Source: Kaistia dalseonensis
GTDB taxonomy: Bacteria; Pseudomonadota; Alphaproteobacteria; Rhizobiales; Kaistiaceae
Length of the DNA stretch: 64,000 nucleotides
NCBI RefSeq assembly: GCF_030814715.1
Contig: NZ_JAUSVO010000003.1
Coordinates: 372,001 to 436,000 of the forward strand
Reading direction: 5' to 3'
Shown here: positions 25,890 through 35,432 of the stretch, in pieces
Layout of the letters: each line of letters begins with the position of its first letter
Numbering within the stretch: position 1 is the stretch's first letter
Notes under the pieces: model-generated
The model's input: the letters and a program-made list of their open reading frames with translations, nothing else
Told to the model about the DNA's origin: nothing
The model's database searches: none
Made by a program: the position numbers and the translations under genes

Positions 25890-28571
25890 ATGCTCTGGCG
25901 CCACATCAAGCTGATCGTTGCCGCGGCCACCCTGCTCATCCTGATCGTCAGCATCGCCCTGCCCGCAATCATGATCGAGCATGGTCGCATCGCCACGATC
26001 TCGATCGCCGAATCCTCGCTCGAACGCTCGGCCCAGGCGGTGGAGGATGCCCTCAATCGCCAGCTTCTCCAGGTCCACGGCGCGCTTGCGAGCGTGCCGT
26101 CGATCTTCGCCGCGGCCGGCGCCTCGCCGGATTCTCGGCAGATTTCGGATCAATTGCTGCAAGGGCTGAACTTCCAGACGCTCGCCTATCGCGATCTGCT
26201 GCTGGTCCGCGCCGACGGAACCATCCTGGCCACGGCGCGCTATCGCCGCCCACATCAGCCCCTCGCCATCGACCTTTCCGAACTCAGCACCAACCCGACC
26301 GCGCTGATCGGCCCGACGCGCAACACGGTGACCGGCGAGTGGTCGCTCTATGTCGCCCGCAGCATTCCCGAATGGCACGGCGTCATCGCCGTCGCCGAGG
26401 TGCCGCTGCTGACGCTGATGGGATTACTCGCCGAGACACGCATGCCCCCGGGGGCGACGCTGCGACTCGAGCGGCGCAACGGGCAGCTGATCGCGGCGCT
26501 GCCCCATGACGAGGTCCGCACGGGCCGCATCGATTCGTCCGCGCTCGGCCTGCGATCGGCTGATGGCCAAGCCTTTATCAGCACGGCGACAGGCGGAACC
26601 GAGCGGCTCGCCGTCGTCCGCGCCTCGCTCTATTCCGACGTGCGCGTCGTGCTGGCGCAGGATCTGAACTCCGTGCTGGCCGATTGGCGCGCCGAGCGCG
26701 GCCGCGGCATCGTCGGACTCACGATCCGCGCCATCCTCATCGCGGCCTTCGCCGCAGCCCTCGTCTTCGCAATCCGCCAGCGCGAACGGGCCGAGGCCGA
26801 GCGCGCCCGGTCCACGGCCGTGCTCGAAGGCGCGATCGAGACGATGTCCGACGGCTTCGCCATGTGGGACACGCAGGATCGGCTCGTCACCAGCAACCAG
26901 CGCTATCGCGATCTCTATACGCGGATTGCGCCCCTGATGGTCCCCGGCTGCGGCTATGAGGAATTGCTGCGCCGCGGCGTGGCGCTCGGCCAGTATCCCC
27001 AATCCGAGAGCGATCCCGCCGGGTTCATCGAGCGGACGCTCGACTGGCATCGCCGCGCCGACGGTCCGCAGGAGCTGCTCGTGCCGGACGAGCACTGGCT
27101 GCTCATGCAGGATCGCCGGATGGCCAATGGCGGCATCGTCAGCATCAGGACCGACATCACGCCGCTCAAGGCGACCGAGGCCAAGCTGGCCGAGGCCAAC
27201 AGGCGCGCCAATGCGGCGACCGAAGAGGCAAAGCGCCAGAACGAGGCGCTTTCCGAGCGCGAGGGCCGCATTCGCTTCCTGGCACACCATGACGAGCTGA
27301 CGCGGCTGCCCAACCGGGCGCTTTTTCATGAGCAGATCAGCGAGACGCTCCATCTGAGCCGCGCCCATGGCGCGCCGATGGCGCTGCTCTATCTCGATCT
27401 CGACCGCTTCAAGGAGGTCAACGACACGCTCGGCCACCAGGTCGGCGATGCCCTCCTGAGGACGGTGGCCGAACGGCTCGGCACCTGCGTGCGCGATACG
27501 CAGACCGTGGCGCGCCTCGGCGGCGACGAGTTCGCCGTGATCAGCCCGGCGCCCATGTCGCGGGGCGATGCGGAATCGCTGAGCGCCCGCATCATCAGCG
27601 CGCTCAGCGAGCCCTATGACGTTCTGGGCCACACGATCGGCAGCGGCGTCAGCATCGGCATCGCCCTCGGCGACGGCTCGGTGACCGATCCCAACACACT
27701 GCTGCAGCAAGCCGATCTCGCGCTCTACGAAGCGAAGGCCAAGGGACGCTCGACGACCTGCGTCTTCGCGCCGGAAATGGAGGCCCGCTTGCGCGATCGG
27801 CTCCAGATCGAATCCGACCTGCGCGTGGCGCTCGCCGAACAGCAGTTCGCCCTCGCCTACCAGCCGATCTTCAATCTGGAGACGGACCGGCTCTGCGGCT
27901 TCGAGGCCCTGCTGCGCTGGCGGCACCCCGAGCGCGGGCTGATTTCGCCGGCCGCCTTCATCCCGATCGCCGAGGAAACGCGGCTGATCGTCGAGATCGG
28001 GGCGTGGGTCCTCCGGCAAGCCTGTCGCGACATTGCGAGCCTGCCAGGCGAGTTGAAGATCGCGGCCAATCTGTCGCCGGTACAGCTCGCCGTCGGCGAT
28101 ATCGCGACGACGCTCGCCGACATCGTGCGCGAGACCGGGCTCGACCCCAGCCGTATCGAGCTGGAGATCACGGAGACGGCGCTCTTCGCCGACGACCAGC
28201 GCAATCTGGATGCGCTGCGACGCCTGAAGGCGCTCGGCGTGCGCATCGTGCTCGACGATTTCGGCACCGGCTATTCGAGCCTCAGCCATTTGCGGCTCTT
28301 CCCGCTCGACAAGATCAAGATCGATCGCTCCTTCGTCCAGGACATGGTCGACCGGCCCGACAGCGCAGCGATCGTCGAGGCGGTCACCAGCCTGGCCCGC
28401 CGGCTCGGCATGACGACGACGGCAGAAGGCATAGAGACGGCCGAACAGCTGGCCGTCGTCCGTCGCATCGGCTGCACGGAGGCGCAGGGCTACCTCCTCG
28501 GCCGCCCCGAGCCGATCGCGGCCGCTCTGGAGACGGTTCGCTGCTCGGCGAGGGTTGAAATCGGGGCCTGA
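25890..28571 (+). CDS. Membrane sensor with PAS, GGDEF and EAL domains
   Basis: An 893-residue inner-membrane c-di-GMP enzyme. A span at about 7-28, a periplasmic Cache-like domain (about 30-270), a second span (about 272-292), a PAS domain (about 305-425), a short coiled linker (about 425-455), GGDEF (motif GGDEF at 544-548) and EAL (EALLRW at 672-677). The inhibitory RxxD I-site is absent (RDTQ at that spot). EAL residues look intact: NLSPVQL, ELEITETALF, DDFGTGYSSL, KIDRSF and EGIET. Both synthesis and hydrolysis are possible. The preceding DctP-like gene suggests a periplasmic ligand-sensing partner. Confidence 0.92.
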   Translation: MLWRHIKLIVAAATLLILIVSIALPAIMIEHGRIATISIAESSLERSAQAVEDALNRQLLQVHGALASVPSIFAAAGASPDSRQISDQLLQGLNFQTLAYRDLLLVRADGTILATARYRRPHQPLAIDLSELSTNPTALIGPTRNTVTGEWSLYVARSIPEWHGVIAVAEVPLLTLMGLLAETRMPPGATLRLERRNGQLIAALPHDEVRTGRIDSSALGLRSADGQAFISTATGGTERLAVVRASLYSDVRVVLAQDLNSVLADWRAERGRGIVGLTIRAILIAAFAAALVFAIRQRERAEAERARSTAVLEGAIETMSDGFAMWDTQDRLVTSNQRYRDLYTRIAPLMVPGCGYEELLRRGVALGQYPQSESDPAGFIERTLDWHRRADGPQELLVPDEHWLLMQDRRMANGGIVSIRTDITPLKATEAKLAEANRRANAATEEAKRQNEALSEREGRIRFLAHHDELTRLPNRALFHEQISETLHLSRAHGAPMALLYLDLDRFKEVNDTLGHQVGDALLRTVAERLGTCVRDTQTVARLGGDEFAVISPAPMSRGDAESLSARIISALSEPYDVLGHTIGSGVSIGIALGDGSVTDPNTLLQQADLALYEAKAKGRSTTCVFAPEMEARLRDRLQIESDLRVALAEQQFALAYQPIFNLETDRLCGFEALLRWRHPERGLISPAAFIPIAEETRLIVEIGAWVLRQACRDIASLPGELKIAANLSPVQLAVGDIATTLADIVRETGLDPSRIELEITETALFADDQRNLDALRRLKALGVRIVLDDFGTGYSSLSHLRLFPLDKIKIDRSFVQDMVDRPDSAAIVEAVTSLARRLGMTTTAEGIETAEQLAVVRRIGCTEAQGYLLGRPEPIAAALETVRCSARVEIGA

Positions 28572-28750
28572 CTGACGGCCGCGCACGAGATGTCGTGGAT
28601 CGGCGGCGGGGCCCCGGGATCAGGACCAGAACACATAGGCCGGATCCTCGTATTATTATTCGATCGCGCGGGATCGAAATTCACGTCTGCGTATTGAGTT
28701 GCGCCCGATGCAGCCCGAGCCCCGCATGCTGCACGCCTTGAGCCGAAGAG

Positions 28751-29854
28751 ATGTCAGATCCGTTGGTGAAGTTCGAGGTTCCGACCACCGAGACACAAGC
28801 GCTCGAGCCGCCGGACCTTGCCGGGGAGACGGGTCCGATCACGTCGGATCTCAAATTGCTCGTTCTCACCTGTCTCCTGATCATCGCGCTGCTCGCCGTC
28901 GCCTATTTCGCGGCCGATATCATCCTGCCCATCGTGCTCGCCATCGTGCTGAAACTCCTGCTGCAGCCCGGCATGCGGGCGCTGGAGAAGCTGAGACTGC
29001 CGCGCAGCCTGGCCGCGCTGCTTCTGATCACCGCGATCTTCGCCTTCATCGTCGCGATCGGGGCCGCCATGTCCGGCCCGGCGGCGGCATGGGCCGCGAA
29101 ACTGCCCGAGGGCATCGCGAAGATGGAGGAGCGGCTGCGCTTCCTGAGCCGGCCGATCCAGACGCTGCAGACCTTCCTGCACCAGTTCGATGCCGGCGCG
29201 TCGGCCGGAGGCACGGGCCCGACCATGTCGGAGATGCTGCTCAAGGGCACGCAGCATTTCGCCAGCGGCTTCTTCGAGACCTTGCTGATCCTGTTCTTCC
29301 TGCTGATATCGGGCGATACGTTCCTGCGCCGCATGGTCGAGATCGTGCCGAGCTTCCGGGACAAGCGCCGCGTGGTGGAGCTGTCGCAGCAGATCGAGGA
29401 GAATGTCTCCGCCTATCTCGTCACGATCACGCTGATGAATGCGGCCGTCGGCGTCGCAACCGGCATTGCCATGTGGGCCTGCGGGCTCGGCGATCCGATC
29501 CTCTGGGGCGGCGTCGCCTTCCTGCTGAACTATGTGCCGATCATGGGCCCGTTCGTCGGTGTCGGCCTGTTCCTGCTCGCAGGCCAGCTCTCGATCGACG
29601 CGTTCTGGCAATCCCTGTTGCCGGCCGGGCTCTATCTGGTGATCCACGTCATCGAGGGGGAGACGGTCACGCCGATCCTGCTCGCACGTCGCTTCACGCT
29701 CAATCCGGTGCTCGTGATCATATCGCTGATCTTCTGGTTCTGGATGTGGGGCGTGCCGGGGGCGATCCTGGCGGTACCAATGCTCGCCATCACCAAGATC
29801 GTGTGCGACGGAATCAGGCCGCTGAACCCGCTCGGCCATTTCCTCGAAGGGTGA
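28751..29854 (+). CDS. AI-2E transporter family membrane protein
   Basis: A 367-residue multi-span protein of the AI-2E family (PF01594 type; YdiK, TqsA, PerM). Early spans at about 38-80 (LVLTCLLIIALLAVAYFAADIILPIVLAIVLKLLL), a cytoplasmic helical loop (90-170), then spans around 180-200, 240-330. The family motif NYVPIMGPFVG is present near 262-272, and PVLVIISLIFWFWMWGVPGAILAVP ends the core. The substrate of this group is usually unknown; some export autoinducer-2, others are ion antiporters. It stands alone between the GGDEF-EAL gene and a convergent gntR. Confidence 0.88.
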   Translation: MSDPLVKFEVPTTETQALEPPDLAGETGPITSDLKLLVLTCLLIIALLAVAYFAADIILPIVLAIVLKLLLQPGMRALEKLRLPRSLAALLLITAIFAFIVAIGAAMSGPAAAWAAKLPEGIAKMEERLRFLSRPIQTLQTFLHQFDAGASAGGTGPTMSEMLLKGTQHFASGFFETLLILFFLLISGDTFLRRMVEIVPSFRDKRRVVELSQQIEENVSAYLVTITLMNAAVGVATGIAMWACGLGDPILWGGVAFLLNYVPIMGPFVGVGLFLLAGQLSIDAFWQSLLPAGLYLVIHVIEGETVTPILLARRFTLNPVLVIISLIFWFWMWGVPGAILAVPMLAITKIVCDGIRPLNPLGHFLEG

Positions 29855-29872
29855 CGCCGGCAGGCTTTCAGC

Positions 29873-30637
29873 TCATCGCGTGCCGCGCGCCGCGCCGGGC
29901 CTGCGGCCCTCCAGGGCGCGACGGCCGCCAAACTCGATGATCGCGCGCATGGCGGCGACAGCGCCGGGCGCGTCGCCCGCCTCGATCATCTCGATCAGTT
30001 CCCGGCTCAGCGTCGTCAGCGCGACCCGGGCCGCCGCGCGCTCGGCTTCGGATCCCGCCACGGCCACGAGCGCGAGGGTGAGTTCCACCAGCCCGATCGC
30101 GGAACGCAGGAGCGGATTGCCGGAGGCCTCGGCGATGACACGGTGCACTTCGAGCACGGCGAGAGCGTGCGATTCCACGTCGCCGTTCACCAGCTCCATC
30201 TGGTGCACCCAATATTTGAGCAACCGGATCTGCTCGGCCGTGCGCCGGCGGGCAGCGAGATCGGCCGCCCTCGTCTCGAGCGCGGCGCGGATATCGAACA
30301 GGCCGACCAGGAATTCAGCCTCGAGCTCGGCCTCGAAATGCCAGGCGAGAACCTGCTGGTCAAAGAGGTTCCAGCGGCTGCGCTGCGAGACGCGCGTGCC
30401 GACCTTCGGCCGCGCCTCGACCATGCCCTTGGCCTCGAGAGTCCGCAGCGCCTCGCGCAGGACGGTGCGCGAAACACCGTAGCTCGCCATCATCTCGGCG
30501 TCGCTCGGCAGGATCGTCCCGACCGCGAACTTGCCCGAGACGATGGCGACGCCGATTTCGTTGATGACGAAGGTATGGAAATTCCGCGCCGCAGGCCGGC
30601 CCGAGAGCGAGCGTAAGAGACTGCCAGGCTCGCTCAT
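29873..30637 (-). CDS. GntR-family regulator (FadR/FCD) of the furanose importer
   Basis: A 254-residue regulator. Winged HTH (about 25-95) with ILPSDAEMMASYGVSRTVLREALRTLEAKGMVEARPKVGTRV, then FCD helices with LFDIRAALETRAADLAA, EVHRVIAEASGN and a late acidic helix. It starts one base after the stop of the second permease gene, so it is the distal gene of ytfQRT-yjfF-gntR and probably controls that operon. A TAGTACTA palindrome at the ytfQ promoter is the likely target. The conserved FCD metal His residues are only partly recognisable. Confidence 0.88.
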   Translation of the reverse strand: MSEPGSLLRSLSGRPAARNFHTFVINEIGVAIVSGKFAVGTILPSDAEMMASYGVSRTVLREALRTLEAKGMVEARPKVGTRVSQRSRWNLFDQQVLAWHFEAELEAEFLVGLFDIRAALETRAADLAARRRTAEQIRLLKYWVHQMELVNGDVESHALAVLEVHRVIAEASGNPLLRSAIGLVELTLALVAVAGSEAERAAARVALTTLSRELIEMIEAGDAPGAVAAMRAIIEFGGRRALEGRRPGAARGTR

Positions 30638-30638
30638 T

Positions 30639-31616
30639 TCAGGCTTTCTGCGGCGCCCTGTCTCCGCGGGACGAGGCGGCGAACACCAGCCGCTGCAGCA
30701 CGATGAAGAGGAACAGGAGGAAGCCGATCACGATCTTGGTCCACCAGCTCGACAGCGTGCCATCGAAGATAATGTAGGTCTGCACGAGGCCGAGCAGCAT
30801 GACGCCGACGAAAGTGCCGAACACGAATCCGTAGCCTCCCGTAAGCAGCGTGCCGCCGATGACCACCGCGCCGATCGCATCGAGCTCGACGCCGACAGCC
30901 GCCAGTGGATAGCCGGCAGAGGTGTAGAGCGAGAAGACGATTCCCGCCAGACCGGCGAGCACACTGGAAAGCATGTAGATCTGGATCGTGGTGCGCGCGA
31001 CCGGGACGCCCATCAGCGAGGCCGATGTCGTATTGCCGCCAAGCGCGTAGACATAGGAGCCGAACCGCGTGCGGTGGGCGACGATCGCGCCGACGATGAA
31101 CACGGCCACCATCAAGAGGCCAACGAAGCTGAGCCGCCCGCCGCCGGGGAGGCGGAAGTAGAGCGACGAGAGATAACTGTAGAAAGCGTGGTTGATCGGC
31201 ACCGAATCCTGCGTGATGACAGAGGCTCCGCCGCGCGCCAGGAACATGCCCGCCAATGTCACGATGAAGGCCGGCACCTGCAGATAGTGGATCGCGAAGC
31301 CCATGGCGGCGCCGAACAGCGCCGCCACGACGAGCGCGATGGCAAAAGCTACAAGTGGATGCAGCCCGAGCGAGCTGATCAGCACGGCGACGAGAACGCC
31401 GGTGAAGCCGATCACCGCCCCGACCGACAGATCGATGCCGCCCGACAGGATGACGAAGGTCATGCCCACGGCGGTGATCCCGAGGAAGGCGTTGTCGGTC
31501 AGGAAATTGCCGAGCACACGGGTCGAAAGCAGGCCCGGGAACTGCATGACGGCGGCGGCATAGGCGATGGCGAATATGATGACGGTCGCCATCAGCGGAC
31601 GAAGGCTGCGGTTCAT
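30639..31616 (-). CDS. yjfF: Sugar ABC transporter permease, YjfF type
   Basis: A 325-residue permease of the ribose/galactofuranose class (BPD_transp_2). Eight to ten spans with GMTFVILSGGIDLSVGAVIGFTGV (residues about 50-75) and IGAVVIGGTLLTGGYGFVFGTFVG, both hallmarks of the family. It forms the transmembrane pore with the YtfT-type protein. The ATG at 31616 overlaps the stop of the upstream permease by 4 bases. Expected ligand is a furanose-form pentose or hexose. Confidence 0.9.
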   Translation of the reverse strand: MNRSLRPLMATVIIFAIAYAAAVMQFPGLLSTRVLGNFLTDNAFLGITAVGMTFVILSGGIDLSVGAVIGFTGVLVAVLISSLGLHPLVAFAIALVVAALFGAAMGFAIHYLQVPAFIVTLAGMFLARGGASVITQDSVPINHAFYSYLSSLYFRLPGGGRLSFVGLLMVAVFIVGAIVAHRTRFGSYVYALGGNTTSASLMGVPVARTTIQIYMLSSVLAGLAGIVFSLYTSAGYPLAAVGVELDAIGAVVIGGTLLTGGYGFVFGTFVGVMLLGLVQTYIIFDGTLSSWWTKIVIGFLLFLFIVLQRLVFAASSRGDRAPQKA

Positions 31617-32614
31617 CGCGCCGCTCCCCGGTTGCGCCGCCCGAGCCAGTTCATGAACTGGCTGGAGAAGGGCGACTGGATCACCAGGATGAGCGTGATC
31701 ATGCCGGCCTTGACGACGAGGTTGAACTCCGGCGGGAAGCCGGAAACGAGGATGCCGGTGTTCATCGCCTGGATGATCAGCGCACCAACGACCGACATGG
31801 CGATGGAAAACCGTCCGCCGAGCAGCGAGGTCCCGCCGATGACGGCGGCGAGGATCGCATCGAGCTCCAGCCAAAGACCCGCATTGTTGGCATCGGCGCC
31901 ATGGATGTCGGCGGTCACGATCAGGCCGGCGATCGCGGCGCAGAGGCCGCTCAGCGCATAGACGACGATCAGCAGCAGGCGGCTGCGAATGCCGGCGAGC
32001 GTCGCGGCCGAGCGATTGACGCCGACGGCCTCGATGAAGAGCCCGATCGCCGTCTTGCGCACCGCGAGCGTGACGAGCACCAGCAGGGTGAAGGCGATGA
32101 CGACCGGCATGGGAAAGCCGAACAGCGAGCCGGTTCCGATGAAGATCAGAGCCGGATCAGAGAAGGTGACGATCGAGCCTTCCGTGATCAATTGCGCGAT
32201 GCCACGGCCGGCAACCATCAAGACCAGCGTCGCGATGATCGGCTGGATGTCGAGCAGGGCGACCAGTATGCCGTTCCAGAGGCCGCAGAGGAGTCCGACC
32301 GCGAGGGCGGCCACAATCGCGAGCGCCGTGGGATAGCCGGCCACGACCAGCGTCGCCGCGACCGCGCCGGCCATCGCCATCACCGCGCCGACGGAAAGGT
32401 CGACGCCCTTGGTGGCGATGACCGCCGTCATGCCGATCGCGAGGATCGCCACCGGCGCGCCGCGATTCAGCACGTCGATCAGGCTACCGAACAGGCGGCC
32501 ATCCTGCCACTCGATCTTGAAGAAGCCGGGGAAGAGCAGCCAGTTCAGCAGCAGGACGCCCACAAGCGCGACGGTCTGCGTATTGACGAGGCGGCCGAAA
32601 GCGAGCCGGTTCAT
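31613..32614 (-). CDS. ytfT: Sugar ABC transporter permease, YtfT type
   Basis: A 333-residue permease. N-terminal span VALVGVLLLNWLLF, then GMTAVIATKGVDLSVGAVMAMAGAVAA, an alternative to the GGIDLSVG motif of the partner, and LDAILAAVIGGTSLLGGRFSIAMSVVGALI. YtfT-type subunits carry this KGVDLSVG variant. It overlaps the ATPase gene upstream (4 bases) and the YjfF gene downstream (4 bases). Confidence 0.9.
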   Translation of the reverse strand: MNRLAFGRLVNTQTVALVGVLLLNWLLFPGFFKIEWQDGRLFGSLIDVLNRGAPVAILAIGMTAVIATKGVDLSVGAVMAMAGAVAATLVVAGYPTALAIVAALAVGLLCGLWNGILVALLDIQPIIATLVLMVAGRGIAQLITEGSIVTFSDPALIFIGTGSLFGFPMPVVIAFTLLVLVTLAVRKTAIGLFIEAVGVNRSAATLAGIRSRLLLIVVYALSGLCAAIAGLIVTADIHGADANNAGLWLELDAILAAVIGGTSLLGGRFSIAMSVVGALIIQAMNTGILVSGFPPEFNLVVKAGMITLILVIQSPFSSQFMNWLGRRNRGAAR

Positions 32615-34125
32615 GCCGCCTTCTCCCCATGCGTGGCGATCGCCTGCACGATGACGCCGGGACTGATATCCTCGCCGCGCAATTCGGCGACCATTTCCCG
32701 GTCGCGCATGACGACGATGCGCGAGGAATAGGCGACGACCTCGTCGAGCTCTGACGAGATGACGACGAGCGCCATGCCATCGTCGCGCAGGCGGTTGATA
32801 GTGCGGACGATCTCGGCATGGGCGCCGACATCGATGCCGCGGGTTGGCTCGTCGAGGATGAGGAAGGCCGGATCGGTGGCGAGCCAGCGGGCGAGGATGA
32901 CCTTCTGCTGGTTGCCGCCGGAAAGCAGCTTCACCGGCATGTCGAGCGAGGCGGCGCGGATATCCATCGCCTCGCCGAACTGGCCGGCGAGATCGAGCTG
33001 TTCGTCGCGGTTCAGCGCGCGGAACCAGCCGAGCTTGCCCTGCAGCGCGATGACGATGTTCTCGCGCACGGAGAGTTCGCCGAAGATGCCATCCGCCTTG
33101 CGATCCTCCGGACAGAAACCGAAGCCGTGCTTGATCGCGTCGACGGCGGTTTTGATCGCAACCGGCCGGCCATTGAGCGTGGCCGTTCCCTGGTCGGCGG
33201 GATCGATGCCGAACATGATGCGCGCCATCTCGGTCCGCCCGGAGCCGAGCAGCCCGGCGACACCGATCACCTCTCCCTTGTGGATCGTGAGCGAGAAGGG
33301 ATGGACGCTGCGCTTCTTGCCGTAGCCCTCATAGTCGATCAGCACATCCGTGACCGGCCGTTCGGTCTTGAGGCTGGTCGAGCCGGAAAAGGCGATGTCC
33401 TTGCCGAGCATCTTGCGCACGAGCTCGGTGCGGGTGAGTTCGTCGAGACGACGCGTATCGATCAGCTTGCCGTTGCGCAGGATGGTGACGCGGTCGGCGA
33501 GCGCGAAGACCTGATCGAGGAAATGGGTGATGAAGACGATCGCGAGCCCGTCGCGCTTCAGGCCCGCGACGACCTCGAACAGGCGCTGGACTTCGTCGCG
33601 ATCAAGGCTCGCCGTCGGCTCGTCCAGGATCAGCACCTTGCCGGAAAGCTGGACGGCGCGCGCTATCGCCACGATCTGCTGCACGGCGACGGAATGGGTG
33701 CCGAGTTCGCTGGACGGATCGATGCCGAGCCCGTAGCGCTGCAGTAGCACGCGCGCCTCGCGATCCATGCGGCGCCGATCGACCAAGCCGAACCGCGTCG
33801 GCTGATGGCCGAGGAAGAGGTTTTCAGCCACCGATCGGTTCGGCAGCAGGTTCACTTCCTGGTAGACCGCGCCAATGCCGAAGGACTGAGCGTGCAGCGG
33901 GCTGTTCAGCACCACCTCCTCGCCATCGACGAGGATCTTGCCGCCATCCGGCTGGTAGGCGCCGGTGAGAATCTTGATCAAAGTGGACTTGCCGGCCCCG
34001 TTCTCGCCGAGCAGGGCGTGGACTTCGCCGGGCAGCAGCCCGAATTCGACCGCATCGAGCGCCGTGTGATTGCCAAAAATCTTGGAAACCCCACGCGCCT
34101 CCATCCTGAAGGCCGTCTGCTCCAC
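32611..34125 (-). CDS. ytfR: Sugar ABC transporter ATPase, double-domain, YtfR type
   Basis: A 504-residue ATPase with two nucleotide-binding domains, as in RbsA/AraG/YtfR. Domain 1: Walker A GENGAGKST, a degenerate signature region SVAVQQIVAIARAV, Walker B LILDEPTASLD. Domain 2: LLGSGRTEMARIMFG (degenerate Walker A, usual for this class), signature LSGGNQQKVILARWL, Walker B LILDEPTRGIDVG. It starts at GTG 34125 with GGGGGCGAG just upstream; an ATG at 34104 is possible. Confidence 0.9.
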   Translation of the reverse strand: MEQTAFRMEARGVSKIFGNHTALDAVEFGLLPGEVHALLGENGAGKSTLIKILTGAYQPDGGKILVDGEEVVLNSPLHAQSFGIGAVYQEVNLLPNRSVAENLFLGHQPTRFGLVDRRRMDREARVLLQRYGLGIDPSSELGTHSVAVQQIVAIARAVQLSGKVLILDEPTASLDRDEVQRLFEVVAGLKRDGLAIVFITHFLDQVFALADRVTILRNGKLIDTRRLDELTRTELVRKMLGKDIAFSGSTSLKTERPVTDVLIDYEGYGKKRSVHPFSLTIHKGEVIGVAGLLGSGRTEMARIMFGIDPADQGTATLNGRPVAIKTAVDAIKHGFGFCPEDRKADGIFGELSVRENIVIALQGKLGWFRALNRDEQLDLAGQFGEAMDIRAASLDMPVKLLSGGNQQKVILARWLATDPAFLILDEPTRGIDVGAHAEIVRTINRLRDDGMALVVISSELDEVVAYSSRIVVMRDREMVAELRGEDISPGVIVQAIATHGEKAA

Positions 34126-34165
34126 CTCGCCCCCCTGTCACCGATCACCGTTCACGCATGGCTAT

Positions 34166-34194
34166 GGCCTCGCCGGCGCGATGCCGGCGAGGCC
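34166..34194 (-). repeat. Hairpin between ytfQ and ytfR
   Basis: Perfect 12-bp stem GGCCTCGCCGGC/GCCGGCGAGGCC with a 5-nt loop. It lies in the 86-bp gap after ytfQ and has no T-tract in either direction. Such hairpins after a binding-protein gene usually stabilise that part of the message, giving excess binding protein. Confidence 0.7.
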
Positions 34195-34211
34195 GAGATC
34201 AGGCTACCCGA

Positions 34212-35174
34212 TCAGTAGCCGAGACCCTTGCGTGCATCATACTCGCCCTGGGGATTATCCGCCGGGGTATAGAGCTTCGATTCGGTGATGATGAACTTCG
34301 GCGGAACCGTGCCGTCCTTCTTGTAGGCAGCGAGCGCATCGAGAGCAGGGCCGGCCATGTTCGGCGTCAGCTCGACAGTGGCGTTCGCCTCGCCCGCCAC
34401 CATGGCGGCGAAGATATCCGGCACGCCGTCGATCGAGACGACGAGAATGTCGGTGCCCGGCTTCAGGCCGGCATCCTTGATCGCCTGGATGGCGCCGACC
34501 GCCATGTCGTCATTATGCGCATAGACGGCGCAGATGCCCTTGCCGCCATTCTCGGCCTTCAGGAAGCCTTCCATCACTTCCTTGCCCTTCGAGCGGGTGA
34601 AGTCACCCGTCTGGCTGCGGACGATGGAGATGTTGTTGTGGCCGGCGATCGCCTCCTCGAAGCCCTTCTTGCGGTTGATGGCCGGCGTCGAGCCGACCGT
34701 GCCCTGAAGCTCGACGACCTTGCAGTCCTTGTCCTTGACGGCGCCGACCAGCCAGTCGCCGGCGACCTTGCCTTCCTTGACCTGATCGGATGCGACGGAG
34801 GTCAGATAGAGATCCTGCGAGGCATCGACACCGCGATCGAGCAGGATCACGGGGATCTTGGCTTCCTTCGCTTCAGTCAGGACGTCGTCCCAGCCGGTGG
34901 CAACGACGGGCGCAACCAGGATCGCGTCGACGCCCTGGGCGATGAAGCCACGGATCGCCTTGATCTGGTTTTCCTGTTTCTGCTGTGCGTCGGCGAATTT
35001 CAGCGTGATGCCACGCTTCTCGGCCTGCTGCTTGGTGACCGAAGTCTCGGCGGCGCGCCAGCCGGATTCCGAGCCGATCTGCGAGAAGCCGATGGTCATG
35101 TCGGCCGCCATCGCCGACGAAGACAAGGCGGTAGCGATGCTCGCCGCGAGGGCAAGCTTCTTGAAATAGGTCAC
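34212..35174 (-). CDS. ytfQ: Sugar ABC transporter substrate-binding protein, YtfQ type
   Basis: A 320-residue periplasmic binding protein (Peripla_BP_4). Signal peptide at 1-24 (LALAASIATALSSSAMA). The mature start ADMTIGFSQIGSESGWRAAET and FADAQQKQENQIKAIRGFIAQGVDAILVAPVV are typical of YtfQ, which binds galactofuranose in E. coli. The ligand may be another furanose, e.g. arabinofuranose, given the GH51 and GH172 genes in the window. The start is GTG at 35174 with GGGAGGAAATC upstream, giving almost the same length as E. coli YtfQ; the frame runs further upstream without a better start. Confidence 0.9.
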   Translation of the reverse strand: MTYFKKLALAASIATALSSSAMAADMTIGFSQIGSESGWRAAETSVTKQQAEKRGITLKFADAQQKQENQIKAIRGFIAQGVDAILVAPVVATGWDDVLTEAKEAKIPVILLDRGVDASQDLYLTSVASDQVKEGKVAGDWLVGAVKDKDCKVVELQGTVGSTPAINRKKGFEEAIAGHNNISIVRSQTGDFTRSKGKEVMEGFLKAENGGKGICAVYAHNDDMAVGAIQAIKDAGLKPGTDILVVSIDGVPDIFAAMVAGEANATVELTPNMAGPALDALAAYKKDGTVPPKFIITESKLYTPADNPQGEYDARKGLGY

Positions 35175-35231
35175 GATTTCCTCCCTTAGCCGCGAGCGTT
35201 CCTCCCTCGGCGGCATGAGAGTCGATACCAT

Positions 35232-35244
35232 TAGTACTATTATA
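35232..35244 (-). promoter_or_regulatory. ytfQ promoter -10 with adjoining palindrome
   Basis: On the minus strand a perfect TATAAT (35239-35244) is followed at once by TAGTACTA (35232-35239) and then TGGTAT (35225-35230), about 65 bp before the ytfQ start. The -35 is poor. The palindrome position over the start site suits repression, probably by the operon's own GntR protein (inference). Confidence 0.5.
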
Positions 35245-35432
35245 TGTAAATACTGCCCCGGCGCAGTGAATAGCACCGTGAATGGCGGGAACCGGCCGAT
35301 CCGGGCCGATGGCTCCAACCCACACTGTCATGATATCGGGCCTGCGCTCAACGAAGGCGCGAGACAATGTCTGGCACACGTGCTTTCAAAGCGGCCGGCA
35401 CGATCTGTCTTCGTCGAAGCTGAGGCGGCGTA

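Noticed and set aside
26424-28586. 720-codon minus-strand frame opposite the GGDEF-EAL gene
   Set aside because: Antisense shadow; the plus-strand gene has intact GGDEF and EAL motifs.
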